15,378 bases of DNA. Origin: Myxococcales bacterium (GTDB lineage: Bacteria; Myxococcota_A; Polyangia; Polyangiales; Polyangiaceae). The translations under genes and the position numbers were made by a program. Of this stretch, positions 1 to 7,214 are shown one piece after another. Position 1 is the stretch's first letter. Each line of letters begins with the position of its first letter. Location of the stretch: assembly GCA_013298325.1 (NCBI GenBank), contig JAAFHJ010000055.1, forward strand, positions 1 to 15,378. The letters run 5' to 3'. The notes below the pieces were generated by a model, which was not told the DNA's origin, did no database searches, and worked only from the letters and a program-made list of their open reading frames with translations.

Positions 1-2388
1 AAACTCAGCATCTTCCCGCCGCCGTGCGAGATCGTCGGCGAGCCCCTGGGCCGCCTCCAGCCCCTCCTCGGCGCGCGCCTGCTCGTCGTCGACTTCGCCG
101 AGCTTCCCCTGCCAGTCTTCGAGCTCGGCGAGCACCTGATCGAGGCGCCGTTCGAGCTTCTCCTTGTCCCCCTCGGCGGCGCGGAGGTCTTTTTCCGTGC
201 GGACGAGCGCCAGCTCCCCCTCGTGGGCGACGAGGCGCGCCTGCTCAAGGGCAACCTGCGTTTCAGTAACTTTTCCGCGAAGTTCGTGATGCTGGGCCTG
301 CGCGTGCGTGACGGCCGCTTCGAGGATTTGCGTCTCCTCGGCGAGGGCGCGCATCTCGCGTTTCATCTCGAGCATGCCGGCGGCGACGTCTTCGCCGGAG
401 CCTCCGGTGATGCGGCCGTCGCGGAAGTAGACCATCCCGTGAACGGTGGCACACGGGCCCGGGTGCCCTTCGTCGAAGGCGCGGATCGCCGTGGCGCCGT
501 CCTCGACGGAGAGGGTGTCGCCGAGGAGCGCTTCCATCAGCGGGCGGTGGAGATCCTTGCAGGATACAATCTCTGCCAAACGACCGTAAACACCCGGGAT
601 TTGCGGCACCTTTGCCGGGGAGGGCGGCGCGTAGAGGGGCGTCTCGGGGACGACGATGGCGCGCCCCTTCTTCTTCTCTTGAAGGTCGGCGAGGAGGGCC
701 GCACCGCGCTCGCGATCGCGGACGACGACTGCGGAGAGCTGGGGCCCCAGGTAACCGGCGAGGGCCGCTGTGTGTTCGGCGGGCGCCTCGAGGAGGTCGG
801 CGATGAAGCCGACGATCGTTGCGTCCTTCGTCGCCAGCAGCGCTTTCGCGCCACCGCCAACGCCATCGAGGCGATTCTGGAGCTCGGTGAGCGCCTGCAA
901 CCGGCTCTTTTTCTTTTGGAATTCGCTCCGCGACTGCTCGAAGACTTTCTCGGCCGATGCGCTCTCGGCCTTCAGCGCGACGAGCCCCTCTTCCAGGCCT
1001 TGCCGCTCTTCGACGGAGGTCGTCTTTCCGCTGCGGAGCCGCTCGAGTTCCTCGGCGAGTTGGGCGGCGCGCGCCCCTGACTCGAAGCGCTGCCCCTCAA
1101 GCCCTTCGCGTTCCGTTAGAAGCTTCTGGCGACGGCCGGCCGCTTCGTCGCGTCGGCGCCCGTAAGTACTTAGTTTTGCGACGGAAGCGGCGACCTCGCT
1201 CTGAAGGCGCGCCTCTTCCCGCCGGAGCTCGGCGAGCTGACCGTCGGCGGTCTCCAGGCGGCCGGTCAGTTCGCTCAATCGCGCATCTTCGGCGTCGAGG
1301 CGGTCGGCAGCGTTCGCTTCGTCCTCTTCCAGCGAAGAGAGCTGTTCCTGAAGCTGCTCGCGCTCGGAACCGATCAGTTCCGCTTGATCGCGCGCATCTT
1401 CCGCTTCGCGACCGGCCTGTTCCTCGCGTTCGGCCAAAGATCCGATGCGGTCGGCGGCGCGTTCAATCGCTGCTTGTTCGGCACGCACCGTGTTGTCGGC
1501 ACCGAAATGACGAGCAGTTGCAGTCTCGAGTGTCGACTCGGCGGCATGGGCGGCGAGGCGAAGCGACTCAAGATCGGCCTCTTTCGCGGCAAGTTCCGTC
1601 TTTGCCTTTTCGGCGACGTCGGTCAGTGCGTTGACCTCGCCGGCCTCGTATTTGACCCACGCGGTCGTCTCCAAGTAGCGATGCGAAGCTTCGTAGAGCG
1701 AAAGCTCTTCCAGCTCTTGCCGGTAGGAGACGTAACGCTCCGCTTTCTGGGCTTGCCGTTTGAGGGAGCCCATGTTGCGATCGATTTCCGCGAGAATGTC
1801 ACTTACACGCAGCAGGTTCTGCTGGGTAAGTTCCATCTTTTTTTCGGCGGCCTTCTTCTTCGCCTTGAACTTGGTGATGCCGGCCGCCTCCTCGACGAGC
1901 ATGCGTCGATCTTCGGGCTTTGCGCTGACGATCAGCCCGATCTTCCCCTGTTCGACGATGCTGTAGGCCTTCGTGCCGACGCCGGTTCCGAGGAAGAGCT
2001 CGGTGATGTCCTTCAATCGCACTTGTGTGCGGTTCAGAAGATATTCACTATCGCCATTTCGGTGGAGCCGACGGGTAACGGCAATCTCGGGGAAGTCCCG
2101 ATAGTCGAGAGGGATCTGCGAGGGGTCGTTGTTCTCGAAGGTGAGCGTAACTTCAGTAAATTCTGACGGCGCCCGCGAGTCGGAGCCGTTGAAGATCACG
2201 TCCTCCATGCTCTTGCCGCGGAGGTGCTTCGCGCTCATCTCGCCCATCGACCACCGGATCGCATCGACGATGTTCGACTTTCCGCAGCCGTTCGGGCCGA
2301 CGATGCCGAGCACATCGTGATCGAAGTGGACGACGGTACGATCCACGAAGGACTTGAAGCCCAACAGCTCGAGTTTCTTGATCTTCAT
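1..2388 (-). CDS. smc: Chromosome segregation protein SMC (N-terminal two thirds, cut by window edge)
   Basis: ATPase of the bacterial SMC-ScpAB condensin, which organises and segregates chromosomes. The frame is open for 796 codons from ATG at 2388 to the left edge; full SMCs are about 1,200 residues, so the C-terminal coil and the Walker B/signature half-head lie outside. Visible parts: the N-terminal head starting MKIKKLELLGFKSF, Walker A GPNGCGKSN at residues 31-39, and the conserved AYSIVEQGKI stretch around 142-150 with Gln147. A long Glu/Lys/Ala-rich coiled coil covers about 170-500, the hinge about 505-670 ends with the conserved TGGS at 661-664, and the return coil runs to residue 796. 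The start is fixed by homology at the N-terminus; only a weak purine-rich ACGAAG precedes it. It is transcribed divergently from the zinc-ribbon gene. The many open frames on the other strand here are antisense shadows. Identification is very secure; scpA and scpB are not in the window. Confidence 0.97.
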   Translation of the reverse strand, partial: MKIKKLELLGFKSFVDRTVVHFDHDVLGIVGPNGCGKSNIVDAIRWSMGEMSAKHLRGKSMEDVIFNGSDSRAPSEFTEVTLTFENNDPSQIPLDYRDFPEIAVTRRLHRNGDSEYLLNRTQVRLKDITELFLGTGVGTKAYSIVEQGKIGLIVSAKPEDRRMLVEEAAGITKFKAKKKAAEKKMELTQQNLLRVSDILAEIDRNMGSLKRQAQKAERYVSYRQELEELSLYEASHRYLETTAWVKYEAGEVNALTDVAEKAKTELAAKEADLESLRLAAHAAESTLETATARHFGADNTVRAEQAAIERAADRIGSLAEREEQAGREAEDARDQAELIGSEREQLQEQLSSLEEDEANAADRLDAEDARLSELTGRLETADGQLAELRREEARLQSEVAASVAKLSTYGRRRDEAAGRRQKLLTEREGLEGQRFESGARAAQLAEELERLRSGKTTSVEERQGLEEGLVALKAESASAEKVFEQSRSEFQKKKSRLQALTELQNRLDGVGGGAKALLATKDATIVGFIADLLEAPAEHTAALAGYLGPQLSAVVVRDRERGAALLADLQEKKKGRAIVVPETPLYAPPSPAKVPQIPGVYGRLAEIVSCKDLHRPLMEALLGDTLSVEDGATAIRAFDEGHPGPCATVHGMVYFRDGRITGGSGEDVAAGMLEMKREMRALAEETQILEAAVTHAQAQHHELRGKVTETQVALEQARLVAHEGELALVRTEKDLRAAEGDKEKLERRLDQVLAELEDWQGKLGEVDDEQARAEEGLEAAQGLADDLARRREDAEF

Positions 2389-2441
2389 AGCTTCGTCGTG
2401 GGGCGCGACAGCCGCAAGGTGCGGGAACGCGGCCGTCGTCA

Positions 2442-2470
2442 CGGTTAGGCGGGGCTGCCAGGGTCGGCAA
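2442..2470 (-). promoter_or_regulatory. Possible smc promoter
   Basis: On the minus strand a TTGCCG hexamer (2470-2465) is separated by exactly 17 bp from TAACCG (2447-2442), which would give a leader of roughly 45 nt before the smc ATG. The -35 is fair and the -10 is poor. The arrangement mirrors the TTGACA-17-TAACGC pair facing the other way toward the zinc-ribbon gene. This is a weak prediction. Confidence 0.2.
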
Positions 2471-2491
2471 GCGAGAAATCCCGGCATTTTC

Positions 2492-2507
2492 TCCACAGGC
2501 CTGTGGA
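2492..2507. promoter_or_regulatory. Perfect 16-bp palindrome made of two DnaA-box-like half sites
   Basis: TCCACAGGCCTGTGGA reads identically on both strands. With its flanks it forms TTTTCCACA on the minus strand (2510-2502), which fits the DnaA-box consensus TTWTNCACA, and TTCTCCACA on the plus strand (2489-2497), one base off TTATCCACA. It sits between the divergent smc and zinc-ribbon genes, about 100 bp upstream of the smc start. An operator for a dimeric regulator is the alternative reading. Confidence 0.45.
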
Positions 2508-2522
2508 AAACTCGCCCCCCCG

Positions 2523-2551
2523 TTGACAGCGCGCAGCGCGATGCGTAACGC
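2523..2551 (+). promoter_or_regulatory. Candidate promoter of the zinc-ribbon gene
   Basis: A consensus -35 TTGACA (2523-2528) is followed after 17 bp by TAACGC (2546-2551), a weak -10. The predicted transcription start falls at about 2557-2560, that is, at the ATG itself. No Shine-Dalgarno is present before that ATG, so the message may be leaderless. Confidence 0.35.
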
Positions 2552-2557
2552 GCCGCC

Positions 2558-2779
2558 ATGCCTACCTACGAATATGGGTGCTCCGCCTGCGGCAACGCGT
2601 GGGAGGAGTTCCAGCGCATCTCCGACGACGCCCTCGATACCTGCCCGAAGTGCCACGCCAAGACGGCGAAGCGCCAAATCAGCGGCGGCGCGTTCATCCT
2701 CAAGGGGGGCGGCTGGGCCGCCGATCTCTACGGGTCTTCGGGGGCGGCGAAGCCGTCCGGCGGCGACTCGGGATCCTGA
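2558..2779 (+). CDS. FmdB-family zinc-ribbon protein
   Basis: A 73-residue protein beginning MPTYEYGCSACG, the standard opening of the FmdB/CxxC_CXXC_SSSS zinc-ribbon family. Two CxxC knuckles (Cys8/Cys11 and Cys29/Cys32) should bind one zinc ion. A conserved hydrophobic GGAFILKGGGW segment follows, then a flexible Gly/Ser/Pro tail. The family is named after a putative regulator in the formamidase/acetamidase region, but for most members the role is unknown; regulation or ribosome association has been proposed. The start is fixed by the family N-terminus. There is no ribosome-binding site, and a TTGACA promoter places transcription initiation at the start codon. The last 52 bp overlap, tail to tail, the convergent gene ending at 2728. 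Family assignment is firm, function is not. Confidence 0.9.
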   Translation: MPTYEYGCSACGNAWEEFQRISDDALDTCPKCHAKTAKRQISGGAFILKGGGWAADLYGSSGAAKPSGGDSGS

Positions 2780-3183
2780 ACGGCAAACGGGGCGCCTCCC
2801 AGCAGGGCGGCACGCACGGCCTCTAACGAGGTACCGAGCGTTGCCGCCGTTTGCTTAAGCGCCGATTCATAGCTATTTTCGCGCAGCGCCTGACGCCTAA
2901 CTGTCTGAGTTTGCTTCCGTCGTTGCCGAAGCAGCTCGGAGAGTACGTCGTGAAACGTGCATTGAAGGATCATCCACGGTGCGCCGCGTTCCCCCCGTTG
3001 GAGCGCTTCAAAGCGTCCTTCCAGGAGCGGCGTCGGGAGGCGGTCGAGTTCACGCAGTGCCCCCGGAAATCGCCGGGCAAGGTCACGTAGGCGCGGGGTG
3101 GCGTCCCTCTTCGAAAGCTGGCCGACCATGCGCCGAAGTGCCCGAAGTTCCGTATATTTTAGGAGCAAATCGTCCGGGATCAT
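2728..3183 (-). CDS. Conserved hypothetical protein, helical and charged (151 aa)
   Basis: The start is taken at the ATG of MIPDDLLLKY (3183), although the frame stays open further upstream; that upstream part only mirrors the oppositely oriented P-protein-like gene and is not credible. The 151-residue product is Arg/Leu/Glu-rich and looks mostly helical. It has a segment FPGALRELDRLP near residues 39-50, a central WMILQCTFHDVLSELLRQRRK stretch split by charges, and a low-complexity Pro/Gly/Asp tail encoded opposite the end of the zinc-ribbon gene. There is no signal peptide and no membrane helix. The FPGALRELD wording reminds me of hypothetical proteins in other myxobacteria, but I cannot name a family. 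It is divergent from the P-protein-like gene across 72 bp and convergent with the zinc-ribbon gene. That it is coding is likely from its amino-acid pattern; function is unknown. Confidence 0.72.
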   Translation of the reverse strand: MIPDDLLLKYTELRALRRMVGQLSKRDATPRLRDLARRFPGALRELDRLPTPLLEGRFEALQRGERGAPWMILQCTFHDVLSELLRQRRKQTQTVRRQALRENSYESALKQTAATLGTSLEAVRAALLGGAPFAVQDPESPPDGFAAPEDP

Positions 3184-3255
3184 CGCCGCATTCCGAGGAG
3201 GTCTCCGCCAGGAAGCGCCGGGCGTAGAACTCCCCGTTGGTGTAGCATCGCTTCC

Positions 3256-4059
3256 ATGACGGATTCCGCTCGCTTCCAGGAAGAACTTCTCGCCCTTGAT
3301 GCACGAATCGCCGACTTGATTGAAGAGCGTGCCAAGCGGGCTCGTGATGCGGGAGACGCGGGAGATGCGGCAACTGGCGGAATTCCCTTCGATCCGCGTC
3401 GGTCGCTTGTGTTGGCCGCTCGGCTCCCGTCGCTTCCCGAGGCGGCCGCCCGTCGCCTCTTTGACGCCTATTTTGCGGCGCTCGACCCGCTCGTGCGCCC
3501 GCGCACGCTTGCCGTCGTTGATGCCGAAGGGGCCCGTGCAGCGCTCACCCGCCATGGCGACGACGGGGCGCTCCTGGTCGCAGCGGCGTCGAATCCCCGC
3601 GACGCACTCGCAGAGGCGCTTGGGGCGGTCGCTTCCGGGCGCGCCGACGGGGCAGTCCTCCGCTACCAGCGCCCCGGCGAGGGGCCGATCGCGGAAACGC
3701 TCGACGCCATTGCTGCGAGCGAAGGGCGGATCGTCCACCTTTTTGACGGGGACGATGCGCGGTGGGCGATCATCGCGTTGCGACCGGCGCCGAAGAGCGG
3801 TGTCGACCGCACCGGCTTCCTGATTCGCGTGCAAGATACACCCGGAGTCCTCCAGGATGTGCTCGGACGCTTCGCCGCCCATCGCGTTAACCTCACGAAA
3901 ATTCACTCGTATCCCGCGCAAGAGGGGGACTACCGTTTCTACCTGGAGTGCGACGGACATGCGTCCGATCGGCCACTCGTTGCCGCGATCGACGAAGTCC
4001 GCAAGCTCGCGCGCCAGCTTCGCGTGCTTGGGTCCTACGTCCGCCCGGACGCCCGCTAA
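3256..4059 (+). CDS. Reduced P-protein: degenerate chorismate mutase/prephenate dehydratase with ACT domain
   Basis: 267 residues against about 386 for E. coli PheA. Residues 5-82 follow the AroQ chorismate mutase pattern. E. coli Arg28, Asp48 and Arg51 correspond to Arg25, Asp46 and Arg49, but Arg11, Lys39 and Glu52 appear replaced (Gln8, an acidic/Gly loop, Ser50). Residues 83-175 keep only pieces of the dehydratase: GEGPIAETLD (141-150) matches the EGSVNxTLD part of the PIENS motif, but the PIENS itself reads RYQRP. Most of the second lobe is missing, and the catalytic TRF motif reads ARW (168-170). The ACT domain (187-262) is well kept, with TPGVL at 195-199 and NLTKIHSYP at 212-220 in place of NLTKIESRP. 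I infer a non-catalytic amino-acid-sensing or partner protein. Databases may still label it prephenate dehydratase. The next gene starts inside its stop codon (TAATG). Confidence 0.9.
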   Translation: MTDSARFQEELLALDARIADLIEERAKRARDAGDAGDAATGGIPFDPRRSLVLAARLPSLPEAAARRLFDAYFAALDPLVRPRTLAVVDAEGARAALTRHGDDGALLVAAASNPRDALAEALGAVASGRADGAVLRYQRPGEGPIAETLDAIAASEGRIVHLFDGDDARWAIIALRPAPKSGVDRTGFLIRVQDTPGVLQDVLGRFAAHRVNLTKIHSYPAQEGDYRFYLECDGHASDRPLVAAIDEVRKLARQLRVLGSYVRPDAR

Positions 4060-5093
4060 TGGTTCGCAACTTCACCAAATATCGGAGCTGGATCGGCGCT
4101 GCCGCCGCGTCCTTGGTGGCGCTTGCGCCGCTGGGCTGTGGGGGAAAGCCGCCCGGCGACCCGACGACCGTCGGCGACGGCACCCTCCCCATCGACGTCG
4201 ACGGCGACCCGCTTCTTCTTCTTCCGTCGGGGGCATTCGCCGCTGGCGAAATCGATGTGCGGGCGTGGTTTGCGGCGGGGCGATCGGGCACGAAAATGGT
4301 CGCGATCGCCGATGCGTACAATCCATTCGCCGACTCGTTCGGTGTCGTTGCCTCTCGCGACATCGATAAAATTACCTTCGTCGCGTTCGCCGGCGCCTCT
4401 TTGGAGGTTCTTGGGGTCGCCCGGGGGACCTTCGATGCGGCAAAGTTCCGCGAAGCGGCCGAAAAGAAGCTACTCGTTGCCGACGGATCGCCGGTGATTG
4501 CAAGCCGTTACCGAAACGCCGACCTCTACACGGTCGCGAATGTTGGGTTCAGCGTACTTTCAGGCAAGACGATGCTCGTAGGCACAGAAGGTGGCATTCG
4601 CCGAGCGCTCGACCGCGTTCACGATGGGCAGATTGCCGGGAAACCGGCATTGAACCTCGACGGTGAACTCCTGGCCGCGGTGCAAGACGGTTCTCCGCTC
4701 GCGTTTGCCTACGTCGCGGAGCCAGGCTCGACGGCCGCCCTTGCGGTCGGTGCCCTGCCAAAGCCGGCGGTAGGTGAGCTCGTCGTGGACAAGCTGGTTG
4801 GAGGGCGTCTCAAAGCGGGCTTCGCTGGCGAGCGGACTCGGATTCAAGCGATCTTGGCGACGAACTCCCCCGCAGACGCGACGGAAGTGCGCGAAGAACT
4901 CCAGCGACTTGCTCGGATGTACGCGCTCGCGTCGCTGGTGACGGCCCTTCCGCGCTTGGCAGAAAGTCGTATTGAAAAAGGCGCGGACACGCCGGAGATG
5001 CCCTCCGGCGCATCGCTGGTACGCGTCGACCTTTCTGTCGACGACGGCCCGCTCTCCCGCGCCCTCGGTGCCGTCCCGCTTCCTCGCAGATAA
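4059..5093 (+). CDS. Predicted lipoprotein of unknown function (family A, copy 1)
   Basis: The start is the ATG sharing bases with the upstream TAA (TAATG). The longer frame from 3948 lies within the previous gene and lacks a leader. The 344-residue product has a signal sequence (charged start, AAAASLVALAP core) ending PLGC, giving a probable lipid-modified Cys27, although Pro at -3 is atypical. The mature part alternates strands and helices: DIDKITFVAF near 101-110, VLGVARGTFD at 117-126, a strand pair around 148-176 including SGKTMLVGTEGGIRRALD, an ATNSPADATEVREELQRL helix near 267-284, and a terminal strand ASLVRVDLSVDDG (318-330). It likely sits on the periplasmic face of a membrane. It shows the same order of elements as the lipoprotein at 9682-10590. 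I recall similar hypotheticals in myxobacteria, with no assigned function. Translation is probably coupled to the P-protein-like gene. Confidence 0.9.
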   Translation: MVRNFTKYRSWIGAAAASLVALAPLGCGGKPPGDPTTVGDGTLPIDVDGDPLLLLPSGAFAAGEIDVRAWFAAGRSGTKMVAIADAYNPFADSFGVVASRDIDKITFVAFAGASLEVLGVARGTFDAAKFREAAEKKLLVADGSPVIASRYRNADLYTVANVGFSVLSGKTMLVGTEGGIRRALDRVHDGQIAGKPALNLDGELLAAVQDGSPLAFAYVAEPGSTAALAVGALPKPAVGELVVDKLVGGRLKAGFAGERTRIQAILATNSPADATEVREELQRLARMYALASLVTALPRLAESRIEKGADTPEMPSGASLVRVDLSVDDGPLSRALGAVPLPRR

Positions 5094-5155
5094 ACGCGAA
5101 AATCGAGGAACTATTTTAGGTGCGTGGCGCCGCTGAATCGCCGATTCTAGAGGGG

Positions 5156-7150
5156 ATGAAACGCATCTTCCTCGCCGTCCCGGCTTCGCTTGCGTCGGCG
5201 CTCTTGGTCGGTTCCCTCGTCGGCGCCTGTTCGTCGGAAACGGCAACACCGGGCGCCTCCGGTGACGACGGGGGACGCTCGGACGGCGGAGCCAGCGACG
5301 GCGGCGCATCGGGGTGTGGCGCGTCGAGTGAGCAGCAGTGCCCCGTCGGTGAGACCTGCGCGACCGATGCCGACTGCGCCACGCGGAATTGCGCCGCCGG
5401 TGTCTGCAAGAGTACCTCCTCGACGAACGGTAAGAAGGATGGCACCGAGACGGACGTCGACTGCGGCGGCCTCGCACCGCCGTGTGGGACCGGGAAATCG
5501 TGCGCGAAAGATGGGGATTGCAAAAGTGCAAATTGCACGCAGGGGCTTTGCGCCCTCGGCAGCGCGACCGACGGCAAGAAAGACGGCACCGAAACCGACG
5601 TCGACTGCGGTGGTGACGGCGCACCAGCCTGCACCGTCGGAAAAAGCTGCGTGGTTGCAAGCGATTGCGCCTCACGCGACTGCCTGAGCGGGACGTGTGC
5701 GACGGCCACATCGTCGGACGGGCGGAAGAACGGGACCGAAACCGACGTCGACTGCGGCGGTGCAAGCGGTAAGACCTGCGCGGCGGGGAAGGGGTGCCTC
5801 GTCGGCGGCGACTGCGCGACCGCCTCCTGCGCTGGGGATGTTTGTGTTTCGGCGACCGCCAATGATCAGGTCAAGAACGGGGACGAGACCGACGTCGATT
5901 GCGGCGGAACCTCTGGGAAGTCCTGCGCCGACGGGAAGGTGTGTATCGCCGACGGCGACTGCGCGAGTATCGTGTGCAAGGCCGGTCAATGTGCGGCACC
6001 TACGGTCACTGATGGCAAGAAGAACGGCACCGAAACCGATATTGATTGCGGCGGACAAAGCGGAAAGACGTGTTCTTCCGGAAAGACCTGTGTCGTCCAC
6101 GGGGACTGTGCCAGCAACGGCTGCCGCTCAGGAACCTGTGCGATTCGTGAAAGTTGCCGCCAGGTTCACGGCGGTGGGACCTGCGGTGCCGGAGAATTTG
6201 GGCAGCCGGGGGCAAATCACGAAGATTGCTGTGTCTCCGTCGATATTCCGCGGCCAGCCGCCAACGGTGGCGCCTACAAACTCGACAAATACCTGGTGAC
6301 CGCTGGTCGCGCGCGCGCCTTCTTGGAGGCGGTCAATTACGATGTCCGCGGCTACATCGCCGGCCACAAACCGGCCTGGTGGAAGGATACGTGGAATCCC
6401 TCGGTCCCCTCCAACTACGCGGAGGCGATGACCCACCTCGGCGCGGGGAGTTACCCGGCGACCGCCTGGGGAAACGCTGCATCTGCAGGCTGCTACGCCG
6501 GGGCTGGTGGCGGTTCGACGTTTTGGCAATCGCCGCAAGATCAAGCGAATTTCTCGGGAGACGTCGCTCGATCATATAGCCAAGAGGCCCTTGACGAGAA
6601 GGCACTCAATTGCGCGACGGAGGCGTTTTTTGCCGCCTTTTGCGCGTGGGATGGCGGCCGCCCGATGAAGCTCGCCGAGTGGCAGTATGCGATCCGCAAG
6701 GACATCGTCCTCGCCGATGCCACGAAGCCGAAGAACTACTTCCCCTGGAACCAGAACAACGCTGTTGCCGATGCGGAAGCGGTCAAGATCTGGAACTTCG
6801 CGAACTATCCGTCGGCAGGAACCCAATTCGGCGCCGCCGGGTGGATCGGCAACTACGAGAACCCCCCCGCGCAAGTCCCGCCGGGGAAGACGCTGCGCGA
6901 CATGGCCGCCTTCGTTGCCGCGCCCGGCCGTTTTCCGCAGGGCGGGGGCCAGTTCGGCAATCAAGATCTCATCGGCGTCTTGGAAAGCGCCGGCTTTGAT
7001 AATTCGGGGAATCCAGGTTTCTGGTTCCAGTACTCGTGGCAAGAGCGTGGCTACCAAATGTTTACAACACTGCCGAAGAATCGCCTGGAAACCGTCGTCG
7101 GCGGGTTCAATCACAAGCACATCGCGATCGGCGCTCGCTGCGCGCGCTGA
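5156..7150 (+). CDS. Lipoprotein with five cysteine-rich repeats and a C-terminal FGE/SUMF1-like domain
   Basis: The start is set at ATG 5156, preceded by AGAGGGG, because the signal peptide begins there; a GTG at 5120 would add 12 residues before it. The 664-residue product has a lipobox LVGAC with Cys25, a Gly/Asp/Ser linker (26-66), a Cys-rich entry segment (67-90), then five repeats of 48-49 residues (91-333). The C-terminal part (about 345-664) has the formylglycine-generating-enzyme/C-type-lectin-like fold signature: YKLDKYLVT near its start, FCAWDGGRPMKLAEWQYA (495-512, the WxGGRLPTEAEWEYA motif) and a final GARCAR. The catalytic Cys pair of true formylglycine enzymes is not visible near RGGS, which is reduced to VGGF, so a binding or structural role is more likely than sulfatase activation. 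It is probably a surface-exposed outer-membrane lipoprotein; the ligand is unknown. Confidence 0.92.
   Translation: MKRIFLAVPASLASALLVGSLVGACSSETATPGASGDDGGRSDGGASDGGASGCGASSEQQCPVGETCATDADCATRNCAAGVCKSTSSTNGKKDGTETDVDCGGLAPPCGTGKSCAKDGDCKSANCTQGLCALGSATDGKKDGTETDVDCGGDGAPACTVGKSCVVASDCASRDCLSGTCATATSSDGRKNGTETDVDCGGASGKTCAAGKGCLVGGDCATASCAGDVCVSATANDQVKNGDETDVDCGGTSGKSCADGKVCIADGDCASIVCKAGQCAAPTVTDGKKNGTETDIDCGGQSGKTCSSGKTCVVHGDCASNGCRSGTCAIRESCRQVHGGGTCGAGEFGQPGANHEDCCVSVDIPRPAANGGAYKLDKYLVTAGRARAFLEAVNYDVRGYIAGHKPAWWKDTWNPSVPSNYAEAMTHLGAGSYPATAWGNAASAGCYAGAGGGSTFWQSPQDQANFSGDVARSYSQEALDEKALNCATEAFFAAFCAWDGGRPMKLAEWQYAIRKDIVLADATKPKNYFPWNQNNAVADAEAVKIWNFANYPSAGTQFGAAGWIGNYENPPAQVPPGKTLRDMAAFVAAPGRFPQGGGQFGNQDLIGVLESAGFDNSGNPGFWFQYSWQERGYQMFTTLPKNRLETVVGGFNHKHIAIGARCAR
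5426..6154 (+). repeat. Five in-frame tandem repeats of 144-147 bp, six Cys each
   Basis: Units start at 5426, 5570, 5717, 5864 and 6011 and encode 48, 49, 49, 49 and 48 residues. Each opens with a variant of DGKKNGTETDVDCGG and holds six cysteines in constant spacing (DCGG, TC, GKxC, DC, xxC, xC), enough for three disulfides per unit. DNA identity is highest over the first 45 bp and drifts over the remainder, as expected from internal duplication and selection on the Cys pattern. A partial Cys cluster precedes unit 1. Confidence 0.93.
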
Positions 7151-7214
7151 GCGATCTGCGCGCTCTTCCGCAGAATCGCTTGCGCGCGCTTCAATTCAGG
7201 ACGACGCTTCACCT

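Noticed and set aside
223..2166. Long plus-strand open frames opposite smc (223-1080 and 1384-2166)
   Set aside because: They are antisense to a well-conserved smc reading frame; their products lack family motifs and reflect codon bias in GC-rich DNA.
3195..3202. GAGGAGGT, a strong Shine-Dalgarno-like sequence 54 bp before the P-protein-like start
   Set aside because: No start codon lies at a usable distance in any plus-strand frame, so it is probably chance.
2728..3960. A 410-codon version of the minus-strand hypothetical gene starting at 3960
   Set aside because: Its first 259 codons are antisense to the P-protein-like gene or cross the divergent gap and read as random Arg/Gly-rich sequence; the protein-like part begins at MIPDDLL (3183).
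5120..5155. GTG 5120 as start of the repeat lipoprotein
   Set aside because: It would place 12 polar residues before the signal peptide; ATG 5156 has AGAGGGG in front and gives a normal lipoprotein leader.
4560..5765. A 401-codon minus-strand open frame spanning two lipoprotein genes
   Set aside because: Extremely Arg-rich, no motif, and opposite genes with signal peptides and regular Cys repeats.
7138..7190. Direct repeat TGCGCGCGCT after the repeat-lipoprotein stop
   Set aside because: Short and low-complexity GC alternation, expected by chance in such DNA.
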